Assembly: GCA_030247855.1 (NCBI GenBank)
Contig: JAPDRN010000070.1
Location: 17,485-81,484 of the forward strand
DNA length: 64,000 bases
Origin: Knufia peltigerae
Lineage: Eukaryota; Ascomycota; Eurotiomycetes; Chaetothyriales; Trichomeriaceae
Direction: 5' to 3'
The notes under the pieces were generated by a model. That model saw only the letters and a program-made list of their open reading frames with translations. It made no database searches and had not been told where the DNA came from. Numbering within the stretch: position 1 is the stretch's first letter; each line of letters opens with the position of its first letter. Shown here piece by piece: positions 32,741 to 41,022 of the stretch. The translations under genes were made by a program, and so were the position numbers.

Positions 32741-33002
32741 GGGCCCAAGCCTGTGCCTACGGGCAGTCCCCTTCTATCAGGCAACCACTCCGATGCAGGT
32801 AGGCCTGTAGCCAATCAATGGCTGCGCCCAGCACCACGGGACTGATTGCTCTGTGCCGACCAACGGTCGGCACCCACCGAGGCAGTTCAAGGTGAATCCC
32901 CCTTTGTGCCGACCAACGGTCGGCACCCACCCAGGCAGTTCAAGGTGAGTTCCCTTTGTGCTGACCAGTGATCGGCACCCACCCAATCGGGACCCGGGGC
33001 AA
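32741..33002. repeat. Upstream REP array of RAYT: three tandem REP units
   Basis: Three REPs (GTGCCGACC-AAC-GGTCGGCAC then CCACC) begin at 32853, 32906 and 32958, spaced 53 and 52 bp. They are separated by a conserved GGCAGTTCAAGGTGA spacer. The third is more diverged (GTGCTGACCAGTGATCGGCAC). The remaining 110 bp near the transposase show nothing recognisable. Confidence 0.85.
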
Positions 33003-33953
33003 TCAACCCAGCAGGGTTTCCAGCACGGCCATGCGTACGGCAACGCCGTTGGCGACCTGGCGCAGCACCCACGACTGCGGGCCGTCGGCCACGTCGTCGG
33101 TCACTTCCACGCCGCGGTTGATCGGGCCTGGGTGCAGCACGGCGGCATCCTTGCCGGCGCGGGCCAGGCGTGCGGTGTTCAGGCCGTACTGCGCGTGGTA
33201 CTGCTCCAGCGACGGCACCAGCCCTTCTTCCATGCGCTCGCGCTGCAGGCGCAGCATCATCAGCGCGTCGACGCCTTCCAGCATCGCGTCGAAATCATCA
33301 CCCACCACGCAGCCCTTCAGGGTGTCGTCGTCCGGCAGCAGCGACTGCGGGCCGCACACGCGGATCTCGCCCACGCCCAGCGTGCGCAGCGCATGCAGGT
33401 CGGTGCGGGCCACCCGCGAGTGCTTGACGTCGCCGACGATCACCACCTTCATCTTCGAGAAGTCCGGGCCCTTGGCCTGGCGCAGGGTCAGCATGTCCAG
33501 CAGGCCCTGGGTCGGGTGCGAGCTGCGACCGTCGCCGGCATTGACCAGTGCGGTGCCCTCGCCCGCTACGGCAGCCAGCGCCGCCACGGCGCCGTCGTCC
33601 GGGTGGCGCACGACGAAACCACGCACGCCCATCGCTTCCAGGTTCTTCAGCGTGTCGCAGGCAGTTTCGCCCTTGCGCGTTGACGAAGTGGAAGCGTCGA
33701 AGTTCAGCACGTCCGCACCCAACCGCTGCGCCGCCAGATGGAACGAGCTGCGGGTACGGGTGGAGGGTTCGAAGAACAACGTGCACACCGCCGATCCGCC
33801 CAGCACGTGGCGCTTGTTGCCGACACGACCGACCGCGGCATCGCGGATCTGGCCGGCGCGGTCGAGCAATTGCACCAGGGTGTCGCGGGGCAGACCTTCA
33901 AGCGTCAACAGGTGGCGCAGGCGGCCGGAGTCATCGAGTTGCTGGGCGGTCAT
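33003..33953 (-). CDS. pyrB: Aspartate carbamoyltransferase catalytic subunit
   Basis: 316 residues. Signature motif FEPSTRTRSSFHLAAQRLGA (carbamoyl-phosphate binding), the later DVKHSRVART, and HPGPINRGVEV with the aspartate-binding loop are present. It catalyses the first committed step of pyrimidine synthesis. No pyrI regulatory subunit or pyrC follows. It is last in an algH-ruvX-pyrB operon, 16 bp after ruvX. Confidence 0.95.
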   Translation of the reverse strand: MTAQQLDDSGRLRHLLTLEGLPRDTLVQLLDRAGQIRDAAVGRVGNKRHVLGGSAVCTLFFEPSTRTRSSFHLAAQRLGADVLNFDASTSSTRKGETACDTLKNLEAMGVRGFVVRHPDDGAVAALAAVAGEGTALVNAGDGRSSHPTQGLLDMLTLRQAKGPDFSKMKVVIVGDVKHSRVARTDLHALRTLGVGEIRVCGPQSLLPDDDTLKGCVVGDDFDAMLEGVDALMMLRLQRERMEEGLVPSLEQYHAQYGLNTARLARAGKDAAVLHPGPINRGVEVTDDVADGPQSWVLRQVANGVAVRMAVLETLLG

Positions 33954-33969
33954 GGCGGGGTTCGTATCG

Positions 33970-34437
33970 TCAGGGAATGGGAATGGCGTCGTCCGGCGAC
34001 GACAACCAGCGGTCGATGATCACCGCCGCAGCCACGGCATCGAGGGCGGCCGCATCGCGGCGACGCTTGCGCCCTTCGGCACGTTCGACGGCGAAGCGGC
34101 GGGCGGCCTCGACCGAGCTGGAACGCTCGTCGATCATCACCACCGGCAGTTTGAAACGCTCCCGCAGCTGGCGGGCAAAGCCCTGCGCGCGCTTGCGGTT
34201 GGGCTGGTCCTGGCCGTCCAGGGTCAGCGGATCGCCAACCACCAGGCCATCGGGCTTCCATTCCTTGAGCAGGCGTTCGATCGCCGCCCAGTCGGGACCA
34301 TTGCCGTGCACATCGACCACGGCCACCGCGCGCGCATGCGCGGCGAACGCACTGCCGATCGCTACACCGATGCGGCGCGAGCCCACGTCGAAGCCGAGCA
34401 CGGTGCCATCGCGGCGGATGAGGGCCGGTTCAGACAT
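33970..34437 (-). CDS. ruvX: Holliday junction resolvase RuvX (YqgF)
   Basis: A 155-residue RNase H-fold protein: VLGFDVGSRRIGVAIG (first catalytic Asp), DGLVVGDPLTLDGQD and VVMIDERSSSVEAARR (second acidic motif). YqgF/RuvX acts in RNA maturation, with 16S rRNA 5' processing reported in E. coli, and in junction resolution in other bacteria. It overlaps algH by 8 bp. Confidence 0.93.
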   Translation of the reverse strand: MSEPALIRRDGTVLGFDVGSRRIGVAIGSAFAAHARAVAVVDVHGNGPDWAAIERLLKEWKPDGLVVGDPLTLDGQDQPNRKRAQGFARQLRERFKLPVVMIDERSSSVEAARRFAVERAEGRKRRRDAAALDAVAAAVIIDRWLSSPDDAIPIP

Positions 34438-34996
34438 GGCCGCTGTAATCGGTCAGCCGGAACAGATCAACGCCAATGCGCGAGGCGGCACCCTGCCAGC
34501 GCTGTTCCAGCGGCAGCTGGAACACCAGTTCGGCGTCGGCCGGCACGGTCAGCCAGCTGTTCTCGGACAGTTCGCTTTCCAGCTGGCCGGCACTCCAGCC
34601 CGCGCAGCCCAGGGTGACCACGGCGTTGGCCGGGCCTTCGCCGCGCGCCATCGCCTCGAGGATGTCACGCGAGGTGGTCAGGTACAGGCCGTCACCGACG
34701 ACGAGGCTGGAATCCCACGCGCGCGCGTCGTCATGGATGACGAAGCCACGCTCGGGATGCACCGGCCCGCCATTGAGCACCGGACGCGCCTGCAGGACGC
34801 CATCGCCGGTAGCGATATCCATCTGCGCCAGCACTTCGCCCAGGGTGTACTCGGAAGGCTGGTTGACCAGCACACCCATTGCCCCGTTCTCGTCGTGCTG
34901 GCAGATCAGCGCGACGGTGCGGGCGAAGGTGGCGTCGATCAGCGACGGCAGCGCCACGAGCAGGTGATTGGCGAGGGAAGTCGGCGTTACTGGCAT
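34430..34996 (-). CDS. algH: YqgE/AlgH family protein
   Basis: 188 residues from the ATG at 34996 (MPVTPTSLANHLLVALPSL); an ATG three codons upstream is possible. The AlgH fold shows ICQHDENGAMGVLVNQPSE and VVTLGCAGWSAGQLESEL. It is the usual partner of ruvX in proteobacteria. Named from an alginate-regulation phenotype in Pseudomonas; the function is not biochemically defined. Confidence 0.9.
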   Translation of the reverse strand: MPVTPTSLANHLLVALPSLIDATFARTVALICQHDENGAMGVLVNQPSEYTLGEVLAQMDIATGDGVLQARPVLNGGPVHPERGFVIHDDARAWDSSLVVGDGLYLTTSRDILEAMARGEGPANAVVTLGCAGWSAGQLESELSENSWLTVPADAELVFQLPLEQRWQGAASRIGVDLFRLTDYSGHV

Positions 34997-35077
34997 GGGC
35001 GTCATTCTAACCGCTGCGGCCGGATGCGGGCGCGAAGGGATGGGCTAGGATGGTGCGATTCCATGGAGGATTGAGCG

Positions 35078-36865
35078 ATGCAACAGGATGCTCCGCTGCC
35101 CTGGTCGACCCGCAGCATGATCGTACTGATCGCGCTGCTGCAGGGTCTGGCCTTGTACGCCGCACAGGAACTGGCGCCGCACTGGCCCTTCCACGATCTG
35201 GCCAACCGTTACAGCTGGAACGCCTGGGTACTGACTGTACCGTCGGCCATCGCCCTGACCCTGGGCCACCTGCGTGACCGGCGCCTGTGGCTGCACGCCC
35301 TGCTGGCCTCGCTGCTGGTGATCGCGCTGGCCGCATGGGTTGGCTGGAATCTTGCCGGCGTCGAAAACATCTGGGTTGCTTCCCTGCGCGATCCGCTGTC
35401 GATCAGCCTGGCCATCGCCGCCTTTGTGCTGTTGCCATGGTGGCAGTTCCGTCTGCAGCACGGGCATTGGCGCGCGGACTACCCGGCGCTGTTCGAGCGG
35501 GCGTGGCAGAACGGGCTGATCCTGTTGGTCGCGGCGTTGTTCACCGGCCTGGCCTGGATGCTGTTGTGGCTGTGGGCGGCGCTGTTCTCGGTCGTGAAAG
35601 TGGACTTCTTCCATCATCTGTTCAGGGAGCGCGCATTCGTCGCCCTGGCGACCGGTACCCTGGCCGGGTTCGGCGTGCTGATCGGCCGTACCCAGCATCA
35701 CGCCATCCAGATCATCCGCCAGGTGTTGTTCGCACTTTGCCGCGGGCTGCTGCCGCTGCTTTCGTTCATTGCGGTGCTGTTCGTGATTTCACTGCCGCTG
35801 ACGGGCCTGGCCTCTCCAGGTGGCTATCGCTCGCAGGCGCAGGAGCTGCTGACTCTGGCAGTGCTGCTGGTATGCATGGTCAACGCGGTCTACCAGCGCA
35901 GCGGCATCGACCGCCCCTACCCGGCGATGCTGCGCCGGGTGGTCGAGGCCAGTCTGCTGGTGCTGCCGGTGTACACAGGCGTGGCGCTGTACTCGCTGGC
36001 GCTGCGCATCGGCCAGTATGGCTGGACCATCGAGCGCTTCTGGGGCGTGGGTGTTGGCGTGCTCACCGCCGGTTATGCCGCAGGCTATGCGCTGGCGGTG
36101 GTGCGCCGGAACGAGCGCTGGTTGCAGGGCATCGAACCGGTGAACCGGGTGATGTGCTGGGCCGTGCTGGCCTTGGCCGTGCTGGGTAATACGCCGCTGT
36201 TGGATCCAGCACGCATCGCCGCCCGCAGCCTGGCCGAACGTGTGCGTGCCGATCCCTCCACACTGACGGTCAATGACAGCCGCCAGCTGCGGCAGTACAA
36301 CGGGCGCCCCGGCGTGGATGCGCTGCGCGCGCTGCAGCAGGACCCAGTCATCCAGGCCGACCGGCGCGCAACGGCGATCATCGCCCAGCAGATGAAGGGG
36401 GAACGCGGCGCCAGCTATACCCTGGAGGACTACGTGGAGGCGGGTGTCTACGACCTGCCGACGCTGAAGCAGCGCATCACCCTGGCCAAGGGCAGCGCAT
36501 CGCCACCGGACACCTGGTGGACGAGCGTGCTGGAGCATATGAATGCAAGCGACTGCGTGAAGGAAGACAACGGCTGCATCGCCCTGCAGCGCGATCTGGA
36601 TGGCGATGGCCAGCAGGAGGTGCTGCTGTGCAAGGAGGGCCGCAGCCGGGGGCCGGAGTGCGCGCTGCATGTCTGGCAGGACGCCCAGTGGCGGGAGGCG
36701 GCCGAGGTAAACTTCCGCGAAGACGATGGCAAGGCGGCGGACCAGGCGCTTCGCGACGGCCAGCTACGCATCGCGCCCAGCCGTTGGCCCGATCTTTCGC
36801 TGGGCGACCAACCGGCTGACATCCACCACTCCCATGACTACGGCAGGATGAAGGACAAGCAATGA
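35078..36865 (+). CDS. DUF4153 domain-containing membrane protein
   Basis: 595 residues. About ten hydrophobic segments occupy residues 1-380 (for example LIALLQGLALYAAQELAP, LILLVAALFTGLAWMLLWLW and VAVLGNTPLL) and match the polytopic DUF4153 domain. A soluble C-terminal region of about 200 residues follows, with a ndbp-like DRDGD-like stretch (QRDLDGDGQQEVLLCKEG), resembling an FG-GAP/EF-hand-type calcium loop. Function unknown. It overlaps tag by 4 bp. Confidence 0.8.
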   Translation: MQQDAPLPWSTRSMIVLIALLQGLALYAAQELAPHWPFHDLANRYSWNAWVLTVPSAIALTLGHLRDRRLWLHALLASLLVIALAAWVGWNLAGVENIWVASLRDPLSISLAIAAFVLLPWWQFRLQHGHWRADYPALFERAWQNGLILLVAALFTGLAWMLLWLWAALFSVVKVDFFHHLFRERAFVALATGTLAGFGVLIGRTQHHAIQIIRQVLFALCRGLLPLLSFIAVLFVISLPLTGLASPGGYRSQAQELLTLAVLLVCMVNAVYQRSGIDRPYPAMLRRVVEASLLVLPVYTGVALYSLALRIGQYGWTIERFWGVGVGVLTAGYAAGYALAVVRRNERWLQGIEPVNRVMCWAVLALAVLGNTPLLDPARIAARSLAERVRADPSTLTVNDSRQLRQYNGRPGVDALRALQQDPVIQADRRATAIIAQQMKGERGASYTLEDYVEAGVYDLPTLKQRITLAKGSASPPDTWWTSVLEHMNASDCVKEDNGCIALQRDLDGDGQQEVLLCKEGRSRGPECALHVWQDAQWREAAEVNFREDDGKAADQALRDGQLRIAPSRWPDLSLGDQPADIHHSHDYGRMKDKQ

Positions 36866-37407
36866 GCGGATACTGCCGCATCGCCCCGGGCCACCCGGTG
36901 CACGAGTACTACCATGCCAACGAATATGGTTTCCCGCAGCGCGACGAGCGCGAACTGTTCGAGCGCCTGCTGCTGGAGATCAACCAGGCCGGCCTGAGCT
37001 GGGAAACCATCCTGAAGAAGCGTGAGGGATTCCGCGCGGCCTATGACGCCTTCGACGTCGATCGCGTCGCCGCCTATGCCGAGCAGGACATCGAGCGCCT
37101 GCTGTCGGACCCCGGCATCATCCGCAACCGATTGAAGGTGCTGGCGGCGATCCACAACGCGCAGGTGATCCAGCAGCTGCGCCAGAGCCACGGCAGCTTC
37201 GCCGCGTGGCTGGACGCGCACCACCCTCGCAGCAAAGCCGACTGGGTGAAGCTGTTCAAGAAGACGTTCCGCTTCACCGGCGGCGAGATCACCGGCGAGT
37301 TCCTGATGAGCCTGGGCTACCTGCCGGGCGCGCACGCCGAGGACTGCCCGGTGCACGCCAAGCTGCTGAAGCTGGCGCCGCCGTGGGTGCAGGCATCCGC
37401 TGGGTAG
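36862..37407 (+). CDS. tag: DNA-3-methyladenine glycosylase I
   Basis: 181 residues. It aligns with Tag: MSGYCRIAPGHPVHEYYHAN, LFERLLLEINQAGLSWETI and KLFKKTFRFTGGEITGEFL. The four expected zinc ligands can be matched by spacing: Cys5, His18, His158 and Cys162 (HAEDC has the same H-x3-C spacing as E. coli). It excises 3-methyladenine from alkylated DNA. The stop codon TAG (37405-37407) is formed by the GTAG head of an adjoining REP. Confidence 0.93.
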   Translation: MSGYCRIAPGHPVHEYYHANEYGFPQRDERELFERLLLEINQAGLSWETILKKREGFRAAYDAFDVDRVAAYAEQDIERLLSDPGIIRNRLKVLAAIHNAQVIQQLRQSHGSFAAWLDAHHPRSKADWVKLFKKTFRFTGGEITGEFLMSLGYLPGAHAEDCPVHAKLLKLAPPWVQASAG

Positions 37408-37481
37408 TGCCGGTCGCTGGCCGGCAGACCTTCGGAGAACGCTAAGGGTGATCGTGTTGCCGGCCAGCGGCCGGCATTACC
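37404..37481. repeat. REP doublet at the tag 3' end
   Basis: GTAGTGCCGGTCGCTGGCCGGCA (37404-37426) and an inverted TGCCGGCCAGCGGCCGGCATTACC (37458-37481). The first REP begins inside the tag gene and supplies its stop codon. Confidence 0.88.
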
Positions 37482-37489
37482 TTTATCTG

Positions 37490-38197
37490 TCAGACGCCCA
37501 TGTAACGGCCCGGGCGGTGGTTGAACATCAGCACCAGGCTGAGCACCACCGCACCGATGGCCGAGTACATCACCTTCGACGGCGACAGCACGAAGAACGC
37601 GGCCACCATCAGGCACGCATCGAAGGACATCTGCACCTTGCCGGCACTCCAGCCACGGGTGCGCTGCAGGTACACCGCCAGGATGCCGATGCCGCCGAGG
37701 CTGGCGCGGTGGCGGATGAAGAACAGGATGCCCAGGCCGGACAGCGCGCCACCGACCAGCGCCGAGTACAACGGCGCGATATGCGAGAAGTCGGCCCAGC
37801 GCGGCAGGATGTCGGTCAGCAGACCGCAGGCGGTGACCGCCGCGAACGTCTTCAGGGTGAATTCCCAGCCCATGCGGCGCACCGCCACCCAGTAGAACGG
37901 CAGGTTGACCAGCACGAACACCAGGCCGAAGTTCCAGCCCATCGTGTAATGCAGCAGGAACGCCATGCCGGCCATGCCACCAATCATCAGCCCGCTCTTG
38001 GCGAAGATCGCCAGGCCCAGTGACGCCACCAGCATCGCCAGCACCATGCCCTGCGCGTCTTCGGCGACCGAGTGGCGCAGTGCCTTCTCGTCGGCGGGGG
38101 TACCGGCAACATCGGGCGGCGGGGTCAGCGGGCCAGCGGTGACCAGGTGGCCGTCAGCGTCGTCGCACGGCGCCGGGCCATGGGATTGGAGGGACAT
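37490..38197 (-). CDS. YitT family membrane protein
   Basis: 235 residues from the ATG at 38197 (the frame continues upstream but only through repeat DNA). After a 50-residue polar N terminus come five or six membrane segments. Family motifs include LAIFAKSGLMIGGMAGMAFLL, GWNFGLVFVLVNLPFYWVAV and GGIGILAVYLQRTRGWSAGK. The YitT/DUF161 core is of unknown function, and the DUF2179 soluble domain common in Firmicutes is absent here. Confidence 0.85.
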   Translation of the reverse strand: MSLQSHGPAPCDDADGHLVTAGPLTPPPDVAGTPADEKALRHSVAEDAQGMVLAMLVASLGLAIFAKSGLMIGGMAGMAFLLHYTMGWNFGLVFVLVNLPFYWVAVRRMGWEFTLKTFAAVTACGLLTDILPRWADFSHIAPLYSALVGGALSGLGILFFIRHRASLGGIGILAVYLQRTRGWSAGKVQMSFDACLMVAAFFVLSPSKVMYSAIGAVVLSLVLMFNHRPGRYMGV

Positions 38198-38523
38198 ACA
38201 GGTGGGGGCACTACGGGTGGGGAGCGGTATTAGACACGATCTGCATGACAGTTGCAGATGAAATCGTTCAGTTGGGGATGCCGGCGAACGGCGCAGCCCC
38301 TCGTGGCTGGGCGGCGTAATGCAATTCAGTGGCTTGGCCGGGCGGGGTGAGGCTGCGGGGGACGCCGTGAATCCATCCCTGGAGGCTTGTCCGCGGCATC
38401 CATGCCGCGGACACCCCCGCAGCCTCACCCCGCCCGGCCCCGGACAATTTCCGTGCGCGTCCAGCCACGTAAAAAGATAAAAAAGAGCAGAAGCGGGTCG
38501 CTGCGCTCGATGGAGCGGTTGTC
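38198..38523. other. Intergenic 326 bp occupied by composite repeat copy D
   Basis: Between yitT and the DUF4287 gene (both minus strand) I see about 85 bp of possible yitT promoter, then composite repeat copy D (38284-38502). No gene is supported here. Confidence 0.7.
38284..38502 (+). repeat. Composite repeat class 1, copy D (nested long hairpin)
   Basis: 219 bp. Outer arms CGTGGCTGGGCG (38302-38313) and CGTCCAGCCACG (38458-38469) pair at 11 of 12 positions. The inner long hairpin has perfect 26-bp arms at 38336-38361 and 38414-38439. A central inner stem CCGCGGCATCCATGCCGCGG is also palindromic. Ends match copy A: GCGAACGGC on the left and GCAGAAGCGGGTCGCT on the right. Confidence 0.85.
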
Positions 38524-38736
38524 TCAGCGCTGGGTGGCCAGGTGGTGGGCGACCAGGGCGTTTGCGTGGCCATGGCCCAGCCTGTGCTCGGATTTCAGGA
38601 AGCTGACCAGCTCCATGTGCTTCAGCCCCGGCCGTTTGGCCAGCAGCCCCAGCCAATTCGCCACCGGCTGCCCGTAGGTCTTCTCGATGGAAGGAAAGTA
38701 GGACGCCGGGCCCTTGGGTTTGCTGTCGGTGCTCAT
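38524..38736 (-). CDS. DUF4287 domain-containing protein
   Basis: 70 residues from the ATG at 38736. It contains the compact DUF4287 pattern SYFPSIEKTYGQPVANWLGL, HMELVSFLKSEHRLGHGHAN and ALVAHHL. The family is small, cytosolic and helical; some members are fused to DUF5655 domains. Function unknown. The gene is alone, with a repeat at its 3' end. Confidence 0.85.
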   Translation of the reverse strand: MSTDSKPKGPASYFPSIEKTYGQPVANWLGLLAKRPGLKHMELVSFLKSEHRLGHGHANALVAHHLATQR

Positions 38737-38839
38737 GTGCTGCTCCCTGTTGTCTGGAAAGTACCCATTCGACGAACCACGGAACCACAAATCGACATGG
38801 CGCATCTGCCGACCAGCGCCGGCATCACCGGGCACGCGC

Positions 38840-38887
38840 ATCCACGCATGGCGTGGATCTACGTGTCGACCAAGGTCGACACCTACC
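38840..38887. repeat. REP doublet with a leftover composite-repeat flank
   Basis: ATCCACGC-ATG-GCGTGGAT (38840-38858) then GTGTCGACC-AA-GGTCGACAC with CTACC. The following 30 bp (GCCTCGGGAACCTGTCGACAG) resemble the linker of class 2 composite repeats, but no long hairpin follows, suggesting a truncated copy. Confidence 0.7.
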
Positions 38888-38948
38888 AACCGCCTCGGGA
38901 ACCTGTCGACAGCGGGCGCCGGACGCAGCCCGGCCGTATCATCCCCTC

Positions 38949-39848
38949 ATGCCGCGTGAAAACCTCAACGACCTGCAAGCCTTCGTCCACGTCGCCCGCG
39001 AAGGCAGCTTCACCAAAGCCGCCGCCCAGCTGGGCGTCTCCCAGTCCGCCCTCAGCCACGCCATGCGCGGGCTGGAAGAACGACTGGGCGTGCGCCTGCT
39101 GACCCGCACCACCCGCAGCGTCGCCACCACCGAGGCCGGTGCTCGCCTGCTGGAAACCCTGGCCCCGCGCCTGGCCGAGATCGAAGACGAACTGGCCGCA
39201 CTGGCCGAATACCGCGAGCGGCCCGCAGGCACCATCCGCATCAACGCCACCGGCCACGCCGCCGAGTACCTGGCGTGGCCAAGGCTGGCACCGCTGCTGC
39301 AGCAATACCCTGACCTGAAGGTTGAACTGACCACCGATTACGGCCTGGCCGACATCGTCGCCGAGCGCTACGACATCGGCATCCGTCTCGGTGAGCGCCT
39401 GGCACGCGACATGGTGGCGCTGCCGATCAGTCCGCCGCTGCGCATGCGCGTGGTGGGTGCACCGTCGTACTTCCGCCAGCACGTGGCGCCGGTGCATCCG
39501 CACGATCTGGCCGGGCACAACTGCATCACCCTGCGCCTGCCCACCCATGGCGGCCTGATGCCGTGGGATTTCGGCCAGGACGGCAACGAGCTGAGCATCC
39601 GCGTCTCTGGCCAGTGGACCTTCAACACCATGGGCATGACGCGGGCGGCAGCGCTGGCTGGCAGTGGCCTGGCCTGGCTGCCTGAGGACCAGGTGCAGGC
39701 GGCCCTGCAGGAGGGCCGCCTGCAATCAACACTGGATGACTGGTGCCCGCACTTCGACGGCTACTACGCGTACTACCCGTCGCGCCGGCATGTCACCGTG
39801 GCGATGCGCACCGTGCTTGATGCGCTGCGCGGGCCGATGATGGATTGA
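38949..39848 (+). CDS. LysR family transcriptional regulator
   Basis: 299 residues starting MPRENLNDLQAFVHVAREGS. The N-terminal winged HTH contains GSFTKAAAQLGVSQSALSHAM, and the LysR-substrate domain begins near RPAGTIRINATGHAAEYLAW. It belongs to the common LysR group with an AraC-like NATGHAAEY effector segment; no ligand is predictable. It converges on an aldo/keto reductase gene, which may be its target, although the regulator is not divergent from it. Confidence 0.9.
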   Translation: MPRENLNDLQAFVHVAREGSFTKAAAQLGVSQSALSHAMRGLEERLGVRLLTRTTRSVATTEAGARLLETLAPRLAEIEDELAALAEYRERPAGTIRINATGHAAEYLAWPRLAPLLQQYPDLKVELTTDYGLADIVAERYDIGIRLGERLARDMVALPISPPLRMRVVGAPSYFRQHVAPVHPHDLAGHNCITLRLPTHGGLMPWDFGQDGNELSIRVSGQWTFNTMGMTRAAALAGSGLAWLPEDQVQAALQEGRLQSTLDDWCPHFDGYYAYYPSRRHVTVAMRTVLDALRGPMMD

Positions 39849-39850
39849 GG

Positions 39851-39878
39851 AGTGCGGACCAACGGTCCGCACCCACCA
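39851..39878. repeat. REP palindrome
   Basis: AGTGCGGACC-AAC-GGTCCGCACCCACC: standard REP layout with a GTGCGGACC stem, between the LysR and aldo/keto reductase genes. Confidence 0.8.
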
Positions 39879-39897
39879 CAGAACGCACCCACTGCGA

Positions 39898-40881
39898 TCA
39901 GCCCTTGGCCTGTGCTGCACGCTGTGCGTTGTAGCGCTCGCCGACGATGGCGATCTCCTGCAGCGTCTGCGCGATACGCTCCAGCTCGGCCGGCGACAAC
40001 TGCAGGTCGGCGGCGGCCAGGTTCTCTTCCAGGCGGTGGATCTTGGTCGTACCCGGAATCGGCACGATCCACGGCGCCTGCGCCAGCAGCCAGGCCAGCG
40101 CGACCTGTGCCGGGGTGGCACCCCGCGCCGCCGCGATTGTGGTGATGCGGTCAACCAGCGCTTGATTGGCGCGACGCGCTTCCACTTCGAAGCGGGGCAC
40201 GGTGTTGCGGAAATCGTTGTCGGCGAAGGTGGTGTCGGCGTTGATCGCGCCGGTCAGGAAACCGCGACCCAGCGGACTGAACGGGACGAAGCCGATGCCC
40301 AGTTCCTGCAGCGCCGGCAGCAGTTCGCGTTCCGGCTCGCGCCACCACAGCGAGTACTCGCTCTGCACTGCAGCCACCGGCTGCACGGCATGGGCGCGAC
40401 GCACCGTGGCGGCACTGGCTTCGGACAAACCGAAGTGGCGCACCTTGCCCTCGGCGATCAGGTCACGCACGGTACCGGCCACATCCTCGATCGGCACGTT
40501 CGGATCCACACGGTGCTGGTAGAACAGGTCGATATGGTCCGTACGCAGGCGCTTGAGGCTGGCTTCGGCCACCGCGCGGATATTCTCCGGACGACTGTCC
40601 AGGCCGGTGTCGACCTGTGCGTTCTTGAAGCCGAACTTGGTGGCGATCACCAGCTTGTCGCGGTGCGGTGCCAGCGCCCTGCCGAGCAGGTCTTCGTTGG
40701 TATACGGTCCGTAGACTTCGGCGGTGTCGAAGAAGGTTACGCCGCGTTCGACCGCCGCATGCAGCAGGGCGATGCCCTGGCTCTGCTCGACGGCGGGACC
40801 GTAGCCGTGGCTCAGGCCCATGCAGCCCAGGCCCAGGGCGGAGACTTTCAGGCCGCTGCGGCCGAGTTCACGTGTCTGCAT
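39898..40881 (-). CDS. Aldo/keto reductase
   Basis: 327 residues starting MQTRELGRSGLKVSALGLGC. Catalytic tetrad pattern is visible: Asp/Tyr in FFDTAEVYGPYTNEDLLG, Lys in DKLVIATKFGF and His in DLFYQHRVDP. The late NADPH-binding part PGTTKIHRLEENLAAADL is intact. It reduces carbonyl compounds; the subgroup resembles YajO/IolS-like enzymes. Substrate unknown. Confidence 0.93.
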   Translation of the reverse strand: MQTRELGRSGLKVSALGLGCMGLSHGYGPAVEQSQGIALLHAAVERGVTFFDTAEVYGPYTNEDLLGRALAPHRDKLVIATKFGFKNAQVDTGLDSRPENIRAVAEASLKRLRTDHIDLFYQHRVDPNVPIEDVAGTVRDLIAEGKVRHFGLSEASAATVRRAHAVQPVAAVQSEYSLWWREPERELLPALQELGIGFVPFSPLGRGFLTGAINADTTFADNDFRNTVPRFEVEARRANQALVDRITTIAAARGATPAQVALAWLLAQAPWIVPIPGTTKIHRLEENLAAADLQLSPAELERIAQTLQEIAIVGERYNAQRAAQAKG

Positions 40882-41022
40882 CGTCGTGCTCCAGTAGGGG
40901 AGCGATGACGATACGCCTGCAGGGCCGGCGGATTGAACGACCTGGATGGCAGTCGGTCATGACTGGATTTCATGAATGCCGCCCTGCCACCATCGCACCG
41001 GCACCGCTGGCCGGCGCCTTTG

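Noticed and set aside
32853..32984. CRISPR-like array
   Set aside because: Three palindromic repeats with 52-53 bp period, but the spacers are conserved and each repeat is a REP hairpin. No cas genes are present.
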